NCBI GenBank assembly: GCA_049889815.1
Contig: JBMHCR010000007.1
Location: forward strand, 124,001 to 188,000
DNA length: 64,000 bases
Reading direction: 5' to 3'
From: JBPOFY01 sp049889815
Lineage (GTDB): Bacteria > Verrucomicrobiota > Verrucomicrobiia > Opitutales > Coraliomargaritaceae
The translations under genes and the position numbers were made by a program. Every line of letters starts with the position of its first letter. Position 1 is the first letter of the stretch. The notes below the pieces were generated by a model. That model was not told the origin of the DNA and ran no database searches. It saw only the letters and a program-made list of their open reading frames with translations. Of the stretch, positions 43,687 through 52,926 are shown piece by piece.

Positions 43687-45737
43687 GTCCGTTTGTGTTT
43701 CAATGCGCACCCGCGCTGGCGCTTGTTCTAATCGCAGCTCCTTTGATCTGGATCTTGGCACATGCACGTAGACAACGCCTGCTGTTGATCGAAGCCATGG
43801 GCGGTGGGCACCCTACCCACCGACGTCTGCGCGATGTACTACGAGTGATTGCATTTGTTTTACTGGTGGTGGCTCTTGCTCGCCCCGGATATTCACCGCA
43901 AGCAGAAATGACTTCGCGTTCGGGGCGCGATGTGGTTTTTGCAATTGATGTCTCGCAAAGCATGCTAGCCGAAGATGCGATTCCCTCTCGCCTCGAAGTC
44001 GCGAAGCAAGGTGTGCGCGATGCCCTGTATACTTTTGGCAACGAACGGGTTGGACTGATCGTTTACGGTGGCAGCGCATCGATTCTGTGCCCCTTGACCT
44101 ACGATTATGACTTTGTGCGCTACATGCTTGAACAGGCAAATCCACGCACGGTCGATTTCGGCGGAACGACCGTCCAGTCGGCCATTGAGAAAGCCGTGGA
44201 CCAGGTATTCATCGAAGGACGCGAAGGCGTGCAGGATTTAATCGTATTGACCGATGGCGGCGACCACGGATCTGTCATTGCAAAAGCAACCAAGCTCCTA
44301 GACGAAAAAGAAATCGACACACTCCTCATCGGAATCGGTAATCCACACCAAGGATCACCGATCAAGATCAAAGATGGGGAAGGTAACACCAAGCTCTTCG
44401 AATACGAAGGCAGCCCCGTTTACACAAAACTCGATGATACAGCTTTGCGTGAATTCGCCCGTTTGAGCGAGCGCGTCGACTATCTACCCGTAGGAACCGG
44501 CCCTTTCAATCTAGGCCAGATCTACATTGAATACGCAAAGGACAAGCAGGTAACTACGAGTGACAGCGAAAGCGGCATCGTGGTTTACGAAGAAGCCGCT
44601 ATATTCTTCCTGATTCCTGCAGTCATCTTACTCTTGCTTTCAGAACGCTGGGGCTCACGCGGTCTAGAGCTCACAAATCTCGGCATTGCACTGCTCACAC
44701 TTTACCTACTCCCGAGCAACGGCACTGCTGCAGGTGATTTTAAATCCGACTTCGCACTAGCAGTGGAGCTCATCAATTCGGGTGCGCTCGAAGAAGCCGA
44801 TACGCTGCTTGAAGCACTTCAAAAAAATACATCTGCCGATCAGGCCAGCCCCGAACAACTCGCAGCCGTCCACTTCAACCACGGCCTCGCAATTGTAGGA
44901 CTTGCGGATAAGCAGCTCGATCCGCGGCTTTCGCTCAACTACCTTTATCAAGCTCAGCAAGCGTTCTTGGCTGCTAAACGCAGCGCCCCAGATTTGCGGC
45001 GTGCCGGTATACGTATCGAACTAATAAGTGCTCGCATACTGGAACTCCATAAGCAACTCGAACAGATAGAAGCTGAAGATGATTGGTTGAAGAATCAATT
45101 AGAGGTCTTGGTTGGACGATTGCAGAAACTATTACAGGCTCAGTCTGAGCTGCGCGAGCTCGTAGAAGCAGCAATTCAAAAACCTGAAACCGCAAAACCA
45201 CTCGAAAATAAACAAAGTAAGCAATCCGAGCTTGCCGATGATGCGAAAGACATTGAGCGCTTGATGAAGGAAATCGATGCAGCCATAGCGATCGACATCG
45301 AAGGAATGGCCAATGAGGCCACCATCATGACACTACCGCTCAGCCTAATCGCACTTGCAGAAAACGCACAACGCTCAGCTGCTGACTACCTCACGCAAAT
45401 CGACAACTTGAGTCTGGGTAAAGAACTACAATTCGAAGCCGAGCAACACATAGAAGCGATTCTCTCATTATTAACCAACAGTTCCCAGCAACAGTCTTCC
45501 GAGCCCGACGATTATGAAGAGTCTGGTGACGACTACGACTACATGGACGAAATGATGGAAGGCATCAGTGACTCGGATGCGATGCAGGGGGACTTCGCCG
45601 CCGGTGCGGAGATGCAAGAGCTACCGGCGCCCAACTATTCGGCCGAAGACATTCTGTTGGAGGAACAAGGGAACCAGCAGTTCCGCGAACAAAAGCGTGC
45701 AAGTGCCAACGCAGGAAAAGTCGAAAAGGATTTCTAA
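43683..45737 (+). CDS. Fused BatB-BatC: VWA domain plus TPR region
   Basis: 684 aa from the ATG at 43683, which overlaps the batA stop; a TTG six codons upstream is less likely. Residues about 1-330 are a BatB-type protein with N-terminal spans, VWA metal site DVSQSMLAED, LTDGGDHGSV and a membrane span at AAIFFLIPAVILLLLSERWG. Then comes a second hydrophobic stretch resembling a signal peptide (TNLGIALLTLYLLPSNGTAA) and TPR-like helices (DFKSDFALAVELINSGALEE on), a coiled coil and an acidic tail, as in BatC. In many genomes BatB and BatC are separate genes, so this is best read as a fusion that keeps the BatC leader inside. The next gene starts at the base after its stop codon. Confidence 0.85.
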   Translation: MSPFVFQCAPALALVLIAAPLIWILAHARRQRLLLIEAMGGGHPTHRRLRDVLRVIAFVLLVVALARPGYSPQAEMTSRSGRDVVFAIDVSQSMLAEDAIPSRLEVAKQGVRDALYTFGNERVGLIVYGGSASILCPLTYDYDFVRYMLEQANPRTVDFGGTTVQSAIEKAVDQVFIEGREGVQDLIVLTDGGDHGSVIAKATKLLDEKEIDTLLIGIGNPHQGSPIKIKDGEGNTKLFEYEGSPVYTKLDDTALREFARLSERVDYLPVGTGPFNLGQIYIEYAKDKQVTTSDSESGIVVYEEAAIFFLIPAVILLLLSERWGSRGLELTNLGIALLTLYLLPSNGTAAGDFKSDFALAVELINSGALEEADTLLEALQKNTSADQASPEQLAAVHFNHGLAIVGLADKQLDPRLSLNYLYQAQQAFLAAKRSAPDLRRAGIRIELISARILELHKQLEQIEAEDDWLKNQLEVLVGRLQKLLQAQSELRELVEAAIQKPETAKPLENKQSKQSELADDAKDIERLMKEIDAAIAIDIEGMANEATIMTLPLSLIALAENAQRSAADYLTQIDNLSLGKELQFEAEQHIEAILSLLTNSSQQQSSEPDDYEESGDDYDYMDEMMEGISDSDAMQGDFAAGAEMQELPAPNYSAEDILLEEQGNQQFREQKRASANAGKVEKDF

Positions 45738-48248
45738 ATGCGCTCTCTTGCCTACATAATTGCCCCGCTTTTGTGCATTGCACAAATTTCTGCTAAAGAT
45801 CTAACAATCCAAGCCGTCGAGATTGAGCTAAAGGATCGCACTTGGTTTACCGATCGCTCGGGGGTTGCAGTCGTGTGGCTTGATGAAGCTGTCAGCGCTC
45901 CGAATAAGTATACTTCAAGCACCAAGGAAGTCAGTATCCTTGAAATCGATACACTGGATACGCCACATGAACGCACTGGGAAATATGCAGCGTTGATTCG
46001 TTACCTACCGCGCAAGGTCGGATCCGTTACCCTACCAACGCTTGAATTCACGTCTGAAACACACAGCTACCAAACCGAGCCAATTGAGTTTGAAGTTAGC
46101 GAGCCAATTCAATCCGATGAGATGTCACTCACAATTCAGCCTCACAAAACCACGGTCTATGTAGGCGAGCCTGTGCGCTTCGACCTCGTTTGGGATACCT
46201 CCGTAGAAGCTGCGAAACTTCAATCGCTAAAACTCTACCCTGACTTCTTCAGCGACTCGAATATTGAGATCGTGATTCCGCGTAACACGAGTGAAGAGAC
46301 CCAACAAGTCGGCATGCCCATCGGCGGTCGCCGCGTGATAGCCACCCGCACTCTGGACCCGAACGATAAAAAAGCCCTTGGTCGAATCGAGCTTCCACTC
46401 TATCTCCGCTTCTCTAAAGAAGGAACCTACACCCTACCTGCAACGCGCCTCGAATGTGCGCAACTCAATGCGGCTGGTAGCGAATTCGCTCGTTACGCAG
46501 CGCATTTCAACAATTCACTCTTTGACGAAGCGGATGGCGGTCGAAGATACCAGCGTATTTACACCTACAGCCCCGCGCTCGACATAGAGGTGCGCCCACT
46601 TCCTGCAAACGATACTGGCATAGAGTTCACTGGCCTCTTCGCACCGATCGATATTGAGGTAAATGCCATGCCTACCAAAGTAGAGATTGGGCAACTCATG
46701 CAATTGGACATCAGCATAAACGGAAATGCCCCGCATGGCATGATCGAGTTGGCGCCGCTCAACACCCAATCCGGACTCCGTGAACGCTTCTTAGTCGACA
46801 ACAATCTAGGGCGCATCTGGAAGGATGGAGGCACTCAATTTAAAGCACGATTACGCCCACTCACTACATCGATTCAAGCCATACCCTCCCTACAGTTCGC
46901 CGTCTTTGACACTGCATCTGGCAAATTTGAACGCCACTCTACCGAAGCAATCCCACTCACAACACTGCAAAGTAATGGTGCGGATTACATTCCACTGAAT
47001 ACTTTCCAAGGGGCAGCCGTAACGTTAACTCATCAACCCGCCGGCATCTGGCACAACCTGCAAGCCAATCGCATGAACGACCTACTCAACACCCTCTTCG
47101 ATCTGCTCAGTCGCTACTTTTGGACCTTAATCATCCTCGGCCCAATCGGATTTGCCATCCTACTTCCAGTCGCGCGCAATCGCCGCCGCCGTGAACTAGA
47201 TACACGCTATCGCCTCCGTGCTGATGCCTACAAGCAACTCAAGCAAGCTCCCGCCGGAACCGAAGAACAATGGAATGCGTTCCGCAACTTTATGGCAGCG
47301 CACTTTGAGAGCCATGGCGAAGCATGGACCCTAAGCGATTCGCAGAGAGCACTGCTATCCATCGGCGCGAGCGACGATATTATCGAGCATATAACGGCGC
47401 TTCACAAAGCAACCGACGCCCGCGACTTTGGCGACAGCAGCGAGCATCCAGCATTCTCAAAGCTCCAAAAAATCGCCAAGCAAGTGCTCAATGCCACCGC
47501 CAAAATTTCGATCGTTGCAATCTGCATCGTGCTGTTTAGCAAGCATTCTCTGCAAGCCGAAGACTGGAACGACGCCGAGCAACTCTTCATTCAGGCGCAA
47601 GCTGAAACACCTGGAAGCAATGCTGCAAATTCACTCTATCAACAAGCCGCACTCAAGTTTCAGGCAGAGGCTACCTCCGGCAAACACGCGGGCGAAGCCT
47701 GGGTGAATGCAGGCAACGCATGGTTCAAAGCTGGAGCCATCGGGCGCTCGATCGCAGCATACCGAATCGCACTCAGCTATCGACCTTTTGATACACAGCT
47801 CGCCGACAATCTTACTGCGGCGCGTGCAATGACCCTCAATAACATCCAGCAGGAACGCAAATGGTGGCAAAAACTGCCAACCAGTTGGATCAAAGTCACC
47901 GTTGTCATAGTGAATAGTGTATTCTGGATCAGCCTGCTGCTCATCGTGCGCTATCGTGATCGACCGCTTATGATCGCATCCGCAATCAGCGGCGTCTGCC
48001 TGATCTTCGTATCCGTATTTCTACTACAGCACAGTTTAGCAAAAATCACTGTCGGTGTCGTCGTCGTAGATGCCCTCAACGCAAGAAAGGGGCCAAGCGA
48101 AACATACGCCAAAGCCTTCAACGAACCACTCCACGATGGCACAGAGTTCTCTTTAATTGATAAGCGCGGCGATTGGATTTTTGTCGAACTCAGTGACGGA
48201 CGCCGCTGTTGGCTTCTTGGCAATCAAACAACAAGCTTTGTGTGGTGA
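45738..48248 (+). CDS. Fused BatD-BatE: oxygen-tolerance protein plus TPR and SH3 domain
   Basis: 836 aa. A signal peptide (MRSLAYIIAPLLCIAQISAK) and a BatD-type periplasmic region (about 20-440, LTIQAVEIELKDRTWFTDRS; HKTTVYVGEPVRFDLVWDTS) are followed by a span (WTLIILGPIGFAILLPVA) and a cytoplasmic-like helical part. Residues about 585-605 form a second leader-like segment (ISIVAICIVLFSKHSLQAE), then TPR units (AGEAWVNAGNAWFKAGAIGR), two spans, and a C-terminal SH3-type domain (VDALNARKGPSETYAKAF; GDWIFVELSDGRRCWL). The second leader and TPR/SH3 block is the BatE layout, so this is a BatD-BatE fusion. No spacer separates it from the gene before. SH3-type domains often bind peptidoglycan. 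It ends the operon. Confidence 0.85.
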   Translation: MRSLAYIIAPLLCIAQISAKDLTIQAVEIELKDRTWFTDRSGVAVVWLDEAVSAPNKYTSSTKEVSILEIDTLDTPHERTGKYAALIRYLPRKVGSVTLPTLEFTSETHSYQTEPIEFEVSEPIQSDEMSLTIQPHKTTVYVGEPVRFDLVWDTSVEAAKLQSLKLYPDFFSDSNIEIVIPRNTSEETQQVGMPIGGRRVIATRTLDPNDKKALGRIELPLYLRFSKEGTYTLPATRLECAQLNAAGSEFARYAAHFNNSLFDEADGGRRYQRIYTYSPALDIEVRPLPANDTGIEFTGLFAPIDIEVNAMPTKVEIGQLMQLDISINGNAPHGMIELAPLNTQSGLRERFLVDNNLGRIWKDGGTQFKARLRPLTTSIQAIPSLQFAVFDTASGKFERHSTEAIPLTTLQSNGADYIPLNTFQGAAVTLTHQPAGIWHNLQANRMNDLLNTLFDLLSRYFWTLIILGPIGFAILLPVARNRRRRELDTRYRLRADAYKQLKQAPAGTEEQWNAFRNFMAAHFESHGEAWTLSDSQRALLSIGASDDIIEHITALHKATDARDFGDSSEHPAFSKLQKIAKQVLNATAKISIVAICIVLFSKHSLQAEDWNDAEQLFIQAQAETPGSNAANSLYQQAALKFQAEATSGKHAGEAWVNAGNAWFKAGAIGRSIAAYRIALSYRPFDTQLADNLTAARAMTLNNIQQERKWWQKLPTSWIKVTVVIVNSVFWISLLLIVRYRDRPLMIASAISGVCLIFVSVFLLQHSLAKITVGVVVVDALNARKGPSETYAKAFNEPLHDGTEFSLIDKRGDWIFVELSDGRRCWLLGNQTTSFVW

Positions 48249-48426
48249 CCTACCAAGCGCATCCTTATTTGGGCTTCTGCTCCGAAACTAAGGGCACGCA
48301 ATAACGACATCCATTGCAGCCGCAACCGCCTGCAAACGAAACACTAGAACCTAAACTTGCGTGAATGAAAATTTATCCCTTTTTTTGTCACACCGCTCTG
48401 TAGCAAATCTAGCAAAATAAACAGAC

Positions 48427-49911
48427 ATGCACTCCAATCGATACACTTCCAGCCGTCGTTATTTTCTCAAAGCATCCGCTGCCCTAGGTGCGATCAGTGT
48501 TCTTCCCTCTCACATTGCGCTCGGCAACAGATCCAGTTCGGGGCTCGCCCCAAGCGAAAAAGTCAATCTCGCCGTGGTCGGGATTGGCCACCAAGGCAAC
48601 GGCGATCGTAAGGCGATGCTCGGCTCGGGTCTTTGCAATGTGGTTGCACTTTGCGACATTGATCTGAAGGGCGGCCACACCCACGAAGCGCGTTACACAC
48701 ACGGTTTGACTAACACGCCTCCGAAAATGAAGGAGGGACAGGCTGTTCCGAAACAAACAGCTCTGAAGGCACGTGCGTTTACCGACTTCCGCAAGATGTT
48801 TGACGAAATGGGCGACGAGATCGATGCGGTCTTGATTGCGACACCGGATCACTCCCACTTTGCCGTGGCGATGCTCGCGATGTCTCTGGGTAAACACGTC
48901 TACGTGGAAAAACCCCTCGCCCATACTTTCGGACAATGTGAACGTCTGATCGATCTCGCCGAGCGCAGTGGCGTCGCAACACAGATGGGCAACCAGGGGC
49001 ACTCGGGTGCCAACTATTTCCAATTCAAAGCATGGCGTGAGGCCGGCGTGATTAAAAACATCACCCGCATCACCGCGCATATGAACAACTGGCGACGCTG
49101 GCATGGTTGGGGAGAAAGCGTCACTGAGTATCCTTCCGAGCCGATGCCAGCTGGCATAAACTGGGATCAATGGCTCGATGTAGTGAGCCAAGAACGCCCC
49201 TTCAGCACTAAACTTCATCCATGGGTATGGCGCAGCTGGTTCGAATTCGGCAGTGGTGCATTCGGCGACTGGGGACCACACATTCTCGATACCTGTCATC
49301 GCTTCCTAGACTTAGGACTACCAGAAAAAACAACTGCCGTAAAACGTGAGGGTCCCAACCCACTGATTTTTCCGCAAGCATCGACAATTCGATTCGATTT
49401 CCCAGAACGCGGGCCCGAACTCCCTGCCTGCGCAGTCACTTGGTATGATGGGCAAAAGAACTGGCCCAAGCTAGAGTCTGAGCTCGGTGATCTCGTTACC
49501 AATCCAGACACTGGTAAAACCTACCGCGACCAGCCGAAGCTAGGCGGCCCAGGTAAGATCCTCTACTCTGACGACCTCGTATTCCAAGGTGGATCACATG
49601 GGCGTCCACTTTCGATCATTCCAAAGGAGCAGTTTATGGATATGCGTCGATCCCTTCCACGCTTCCCGCAAAAGAACTCGAATCACTACCAAAACTTCCT
49701 ACTCGCATGTAAGGGAGAAGAGGAGACCCGTTCTCCCTTCAAGGTTGGAGGCGAGTTGACTCAGGTATTCAACCTTGGCGTGCTAGCCCAGCGCTTAGGT
49801 GGCGAGATTCACTTCGATCGCGAAACGAAAACAATCACCAACAACGCCATCGCTCAGGCATTGCTCGACCCAGCACCACGTAAGGGTTGGGAGCAGTTCT
49901 ACAGTCTTTAA
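48427..49911 (+). CDS. Tat-exported Gfo/Idh/MocA-family oxidoreductase
   Basis: 494 aa with a twin-arginine signal (SSRRYFLKASAALGAISVLP, Arg10-Arg11), so it folds with its nicotinamide cofactor in the cytoplasm and is exported. The Rossmann part reads VNLAVVGIGHQGNGDRKAML, DAVLIATPDHSHFAVAMLA and GKHVYVEKPLAHT with the catalytic Glu-Lys-Pro. The C-terminal domain has the GAFGDWGPHILD segment with His. It oxidises a sugar or cyclitol; in verrucomicrobial and planctomycete clusters such proteins act with DUF1080 enzymes on glycosides. The next gene is DUF1080, 16 bases on. Substrate unknown. Confidence 0.92.
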   Translation: MHSNRYTSSRRYFLKASAALGAISVLPSHIALGNRSSSGLAPSEKVNLAVVGIGHQGNGDRKAMLGSGLCNVVALCDIDLKGGHTHEARYTHGLTNTPPKMKEGQAVPKQTALKARAFTDFRKMFDEMGDEIDAVLIATPDHSHFAVAMLAMSLGKHVYVEKPLAHTFGQCERLIDLAERSGVATQMGNQGHSGANYFQFKAWREAGVIKNITRITAHMNNWRRWHGWGESVTEYPSEPMPAGINWDQWLDVVSQERPFSTKLHPWVWRSWFEFGSGAFGDWGPHILDTCHRFLDLGLPEKTTAVKREGPNPLIFPQASTIRFDFPERGPELPACAVTWYDGQKNWPKLESELGDLVTNPDTGKTYRDQPKLGGPGKILYSDDLVFQGGSHGRPLSIIPKEQFMDMRRSLPRFPQKNSNHYQNFLLACKGEEETRSPFKVGGELTQVFNLGVLAQRLGGEIHFDRETKTITNNAIAQALLDPAPRKGWEQFYSL

Positions 49912-49926
49912 TACCCCATCTTCAAC

Positions 49927-51261
49927 ATGAAGAAAATCACTCTATTTCCCCTCGCTTGTTTGGTCCTATCGCTGGCGACCCACGCCCATCAGATCTCAGA
50001 AGATCAGCTTATCTTTGTAAAAAAATATGAGAAGCAAAAAAGTATCATCCCCGCAGAGGAAGCACTTCTCAACACCGATGCTGAGCCCGATTTAACAGAT
50101 GGTTTTGTCGATCTCTATAACGGCGAGAATCTCGAGGGATGGGAGCCTATTGGCGGCACTTGCCTCTTCGAAGCAAATGGCGATATGATCACAGGAACCT
50201 GTGTGCCTGGTTCGCCGAGTACCTACCTTTCCACAAAGAAAACCGACTACAAGGATTTCATCTTCACGGTCGAAATGAAATGGGACGTCGACGGCAACAG
50301 TGGCGTGATGTTCCGCACAGGGCGCACTCAAGGCAAGAAAGGCGAAACCGTTCGCGGTCCACAGATCGAGATGGAAGGCTTCGAATCCCACGAAGGCAAA
50401 CGCGGCTGGTCTGGCGGCGTCTATGGTCAAGGATATGCTGCTTGGATCTACCCTCTCTGGCTCGATGCTCATAAAGACGCACGTGCCGCACTTAAACCGG
50501 GCGAATGGAACCGCCTCACGATTCACGCCGAAGGCGAGACCGTAAAAACATGGGTCAACGGCGTGCCCGCTGCGCATTGGGTGGACGGACAATTCCTCGA
50601 AGGCTTCTTTGGGCTACAGGTACATGCCGGTCGCAAGGGCAAGATTCACTTTCGCAACATCAAGGTCAGGGATCTCGGCGCAGCGCTTGAATGGGAGGAC
50701 CTGTTTGCAACCGGTGATTTCTCAAACTGGACCAACCCGAAAGGTGGACCTGTCGGCAAGGGCTGGAGCATTGAAGACGGCGTCATCTTTCGCGGCGATA
50801 AAGCCTGGAGCCTCAACACCAAGAAAAAATACAAAGATTTCGAACTGCGTTTCGAATGGAAGATATCCGAAGCGGGTAACAGCGGCATAAAGTATCGCGC
50901 CTATGAATCGCTCGGCCTTGAATATCAGATCCTTGATGACGAAAAACACTACGATCGCCAAAAACCAAGCCACCGTGCCGGTTCACTCTATGCCCTTGTT
51001 CCAGCACCAGACGACAAACCACTCAAGCCTGCTGGCGAGTGGAATACCGGGCGCATTGTCGCCAACGGTGACCACATTGAACACTGGCTCAACGGAGTCA
51101 AGATAGTGGAAATTGAATACGGCACAGATGACTGGTTTGAACGCTTCAATAAGAGCAAATACAAGAAACACAAAGACTTCGGCAACTGGGAAGGGAGCAT
51201 TCATCTACAGGATCACAACGACGATGCCTGGTTCCGCAATGTAATGATTCGCGAGCTATAA
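49927..51261 (+). CDS. Exported double-DUF1080 protein (3-keto-glycoside-acting type)
   Basis: 444 aa with a signal peptide (MKKITLFPLACLVLSLATHA) and two DUF1080 (concanavalin-like) domains. The first is about residues 57-247 (FVDLYNGENLEGWEPIGG; FIFTVEMKWDVDGNSGVMFR; GEWNRLTIHAEGETVKTWVN) and the second about 250-444 (WEDLFATGDFSNWTNPKGG; FELRFEWKISEAGNSGIKYR; GEWNTGRIVANGDHIEHWLN). The repeated pattern shows internal duplication. Members of this family hydrolyse or eliminate 3-keto-disaccharides after oxidation by a partner dehydrogenase. The upstream Gfo/Idh/MocA protein is the obvious partner. That role is an inference from family and gene order. Confidence 0.88.
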   Translation: MKKITLFPLACLVLSLATHAHQISEDQLIFVKKYEKQKSIIPAEEALLNTDAEPDLTDGFVDLYNGENLEGWEPIGGTCLFEANGDMITGTCVPGSPSTYLSTKKTDYKDFIFTVEMKWDVDGNSGVMFRTGRTQGKKGETVRGPQIEMEGFESHEGKRGWSGGVYGQGYAAWIYPLWLDAHKDARAALKPGEWNRLTIHAEGETVKTWVNGVPAAHWVDGQFLEGFFGLQVHAGRKGKIHFRNIKVRDLGAALEWEDLFATGDFSNWTNPKGGPVGKGWSIEDGVIFRGDKAWSLNTKKKYKDFELRFEWKISEAGNSGIKYRAYESLGLEYQILDDEKHYDRQKPSHRAGSLYALVPAPDDKPLKPAGEWNTGRIVANGDHIEHWLNGVKIVEIEYGTDDWFERFNKSKYKKHKDFGNWEGSIHLQDHNDDAWFRNVMIREL

Positions 51262-51297
51262 GCAGTCACAGTCACTAACTCCAGCCCTCTCTAAACT

Positions 51298-52923
51298 ATG
51301 AGTGATACGACTCAAAAAATCGAAGCGATCCAACAGCGCGGCTTGCTAGGAAAACTCGCTGGTTACGGCAAAATAACCGGTCCTGGCTGGGTACAAGCAG
51401 CCGTCACCTTAGGTGGTGGTTCTCTGGTGGGAGCCCTCTACCTAGGCATCATCGGTGGATATGAATTCCTCTGGCTCCAACCCTTAGCGATGCTCTGTGG
51501 CATCATTATGCTGGGAGCAATTTCCTACGTCACGCTATCCTGCGAGGAACGTCCATTTCGAGTGATGCAAAAGAAGGTGTCCTCAACACTCGCCTGGGGT
51601 TGGCTGATTGCCACGGTAATTGCCGACACTGTATTTTGTGCTGCGCAATTCTCACTCGGTCGTGGAGCTATCGAGGACAACCTAGGCTTCAGCCCTGGGC
51701 CTTACCTGATAACCGGATCCCTATTTGTAATCGCACTTTCACTCATCGCGATCGGTCAAAAAAACGAGCGTGCTTCACGCTTCATAGATAACCTATTAAA
51801 GGGTCTCGTCGCGATCATTGTGATCGCTTTCATGGCTGTCGTCGTGACACTCATCATAAACGGCGCCGTATCGTGGGGCAGTCTCTTCTCGGGACTAATT
51901 CCGGACTTCACTGCATTGTTCAAACCAACCGAATTGATCGCGTCTGCAATCGCATCCTCTGGCGAAAGCGCAAGCTTCTGGACTGAATATGTCACCTCAG
52001 AACAAAGAGGTAAAATCATCGCAGCCTTCGGCACCGCCGTCGGTATTAACATGACTTTCCTGCTGCCTTATAGTCTCAAAAAAAGAGGCTGGGGCAAACA
52101 ACACAGAGAGCTCTCTCGCTTCGACCTTGCTCTCGGCTTATTCGTGCCATTTATCCTCGGCGTCTCAGCGCTAGTCATCGCATCGGCAGCGTCTTTCCAC
52201 GCCAAGTATGCAGATGTCCTCGACGAAAATGACGCGCCTTATCCACAGATGCAAAGCGCTTACTATAAAGTTTTGGATAAGTATCTAAGCGCTCACGATG
52301 CAGACTTCGCCACCTTAGACGACACTAGCAAAGATGCAGCACGAAGCTCGGCACCACTTGCAGATAAGCAGTTGGCCGCAATGCTTTCAAATCGCGACTC
52401 TGTAAACTTGGCACAATCACTTGAACCCTTCCTCGGCAAGAGCTCTCAAACAATTTTCGGCATTGGAGTCCTCGCCATGGCGATCTCGACGATGCTGGTG
52501 CATATGATGATGAATGGCTATGCAATCAGCGAAGCATTCAACAAAGTTGGCAATGCTGGGATCTTTATCCTTGGAGCAGCAATGCCAGCCATCGCAGGAC
52601 TGTTCTCGCCCTATCTATGGAGCGGCGACGCAAAAGCAGCCATGGCGATTCCAGCATCTGTAATTGCCACCACACTACTACCAATCGCTTATCTCGGATT
52701 TTTACTACTGATGAATTCCAGATCCGCACTTGGTAACGACTTACCAAAAAATAGAGGGCTCATCAACGCACTCATGATCATCTCTGCCGGCGTAGCCACA
52801 TTCGCCTCAGTCTGGGCACTTTGCAATAAAGGCACACCTGGCACGATCGGCATCGGCTGCTTGCTGGTTCTCGCAACGCTTGGCATCAAAGGCTTCTTCA
52901 AGAATCAAAACGCAGCTAGTTAA
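51298..52923 (+). CDS. Nramp-fold transporter lacking the DPGN metal motif
   Basis: 541 aa with about 11-12 membrane spans. The first span starts GPGWVQAAVTLGGGSLVGAL: the leading GPG resembles Nramp proteins (GPGF..), but the metal-binding Asp-Pro-Gly-Asn that should follow is replaced by LGGGS. The counterpart of the second metal-binding span (IASAIASSGESASFWTEYVT) also lacks the Met-Pro-His motif. A cytoplasmic or periplasmic insertion (about 300-370, YADVLDENDAPYPQMQSAYY on) is unusual. The fold is therefore Nramp-like (APC superfamily), with the substrate probably not a divalent metal. It stands between DUF1080 and a Gfo/Idh/MocA gene in the sugar cluster, so a sugar-derived or organic substrate is possible. 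Confidence 0.75.
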   Translation: MSDTTQKIEAIQQRGLLGKLAGYGKITGPGWVQAAVTLGGGSLVGALYLGIIGGYEFLWLQPLAMLCGIIMLGAISYVTLSCEERPFRVMQKKVSSTLAWGWLIATVIADTVFCAAQFSLGRGAIEDNLGFSPGPYLITGSLFVIALSLIAIGQKNERASRFIDNLLKGLVAIIVIAFMAVVVTLIINGAVSWGSLFSGLIPDFTALFKPTELIASAIASSGESASFWTEYVTSEQRGKIIAAFGTAVGINMTFLLPYSLKKRGWGKQHRELSRFDLALGLFVPFILGVSALVIASAASFHAKYADVLDENDAPYPQMQSAYYKVLDKYLSAHDADFATLDDTSKDAARSSAPLADKQLAAMLSNRDSVNLAQSLEPFLGKSSQTIFGIGVLAMAISTMLVHMMMNGYAISEAFNKVGNAGIFILGAAMPAIAGLFSPYLWSGDAKAAMAIPASVIATTLLPIAYLGFLLLMNSRSALGNDLPKNRGLINALMIISAGVATFASVWALCNKGTPGTIGIGCLLVLATLGIKGFFKNQNAAS

Positions 52924-52926
52924 CTT

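Noticed and set aside
49927..51261. DUF1080 pair as a glucanase or LamG lectin
   Set aside because: The repeated pattern matches the DUF1080 layout, and no catalytic motif of a glucanase is visible; the lectin option remains a weaker reading.
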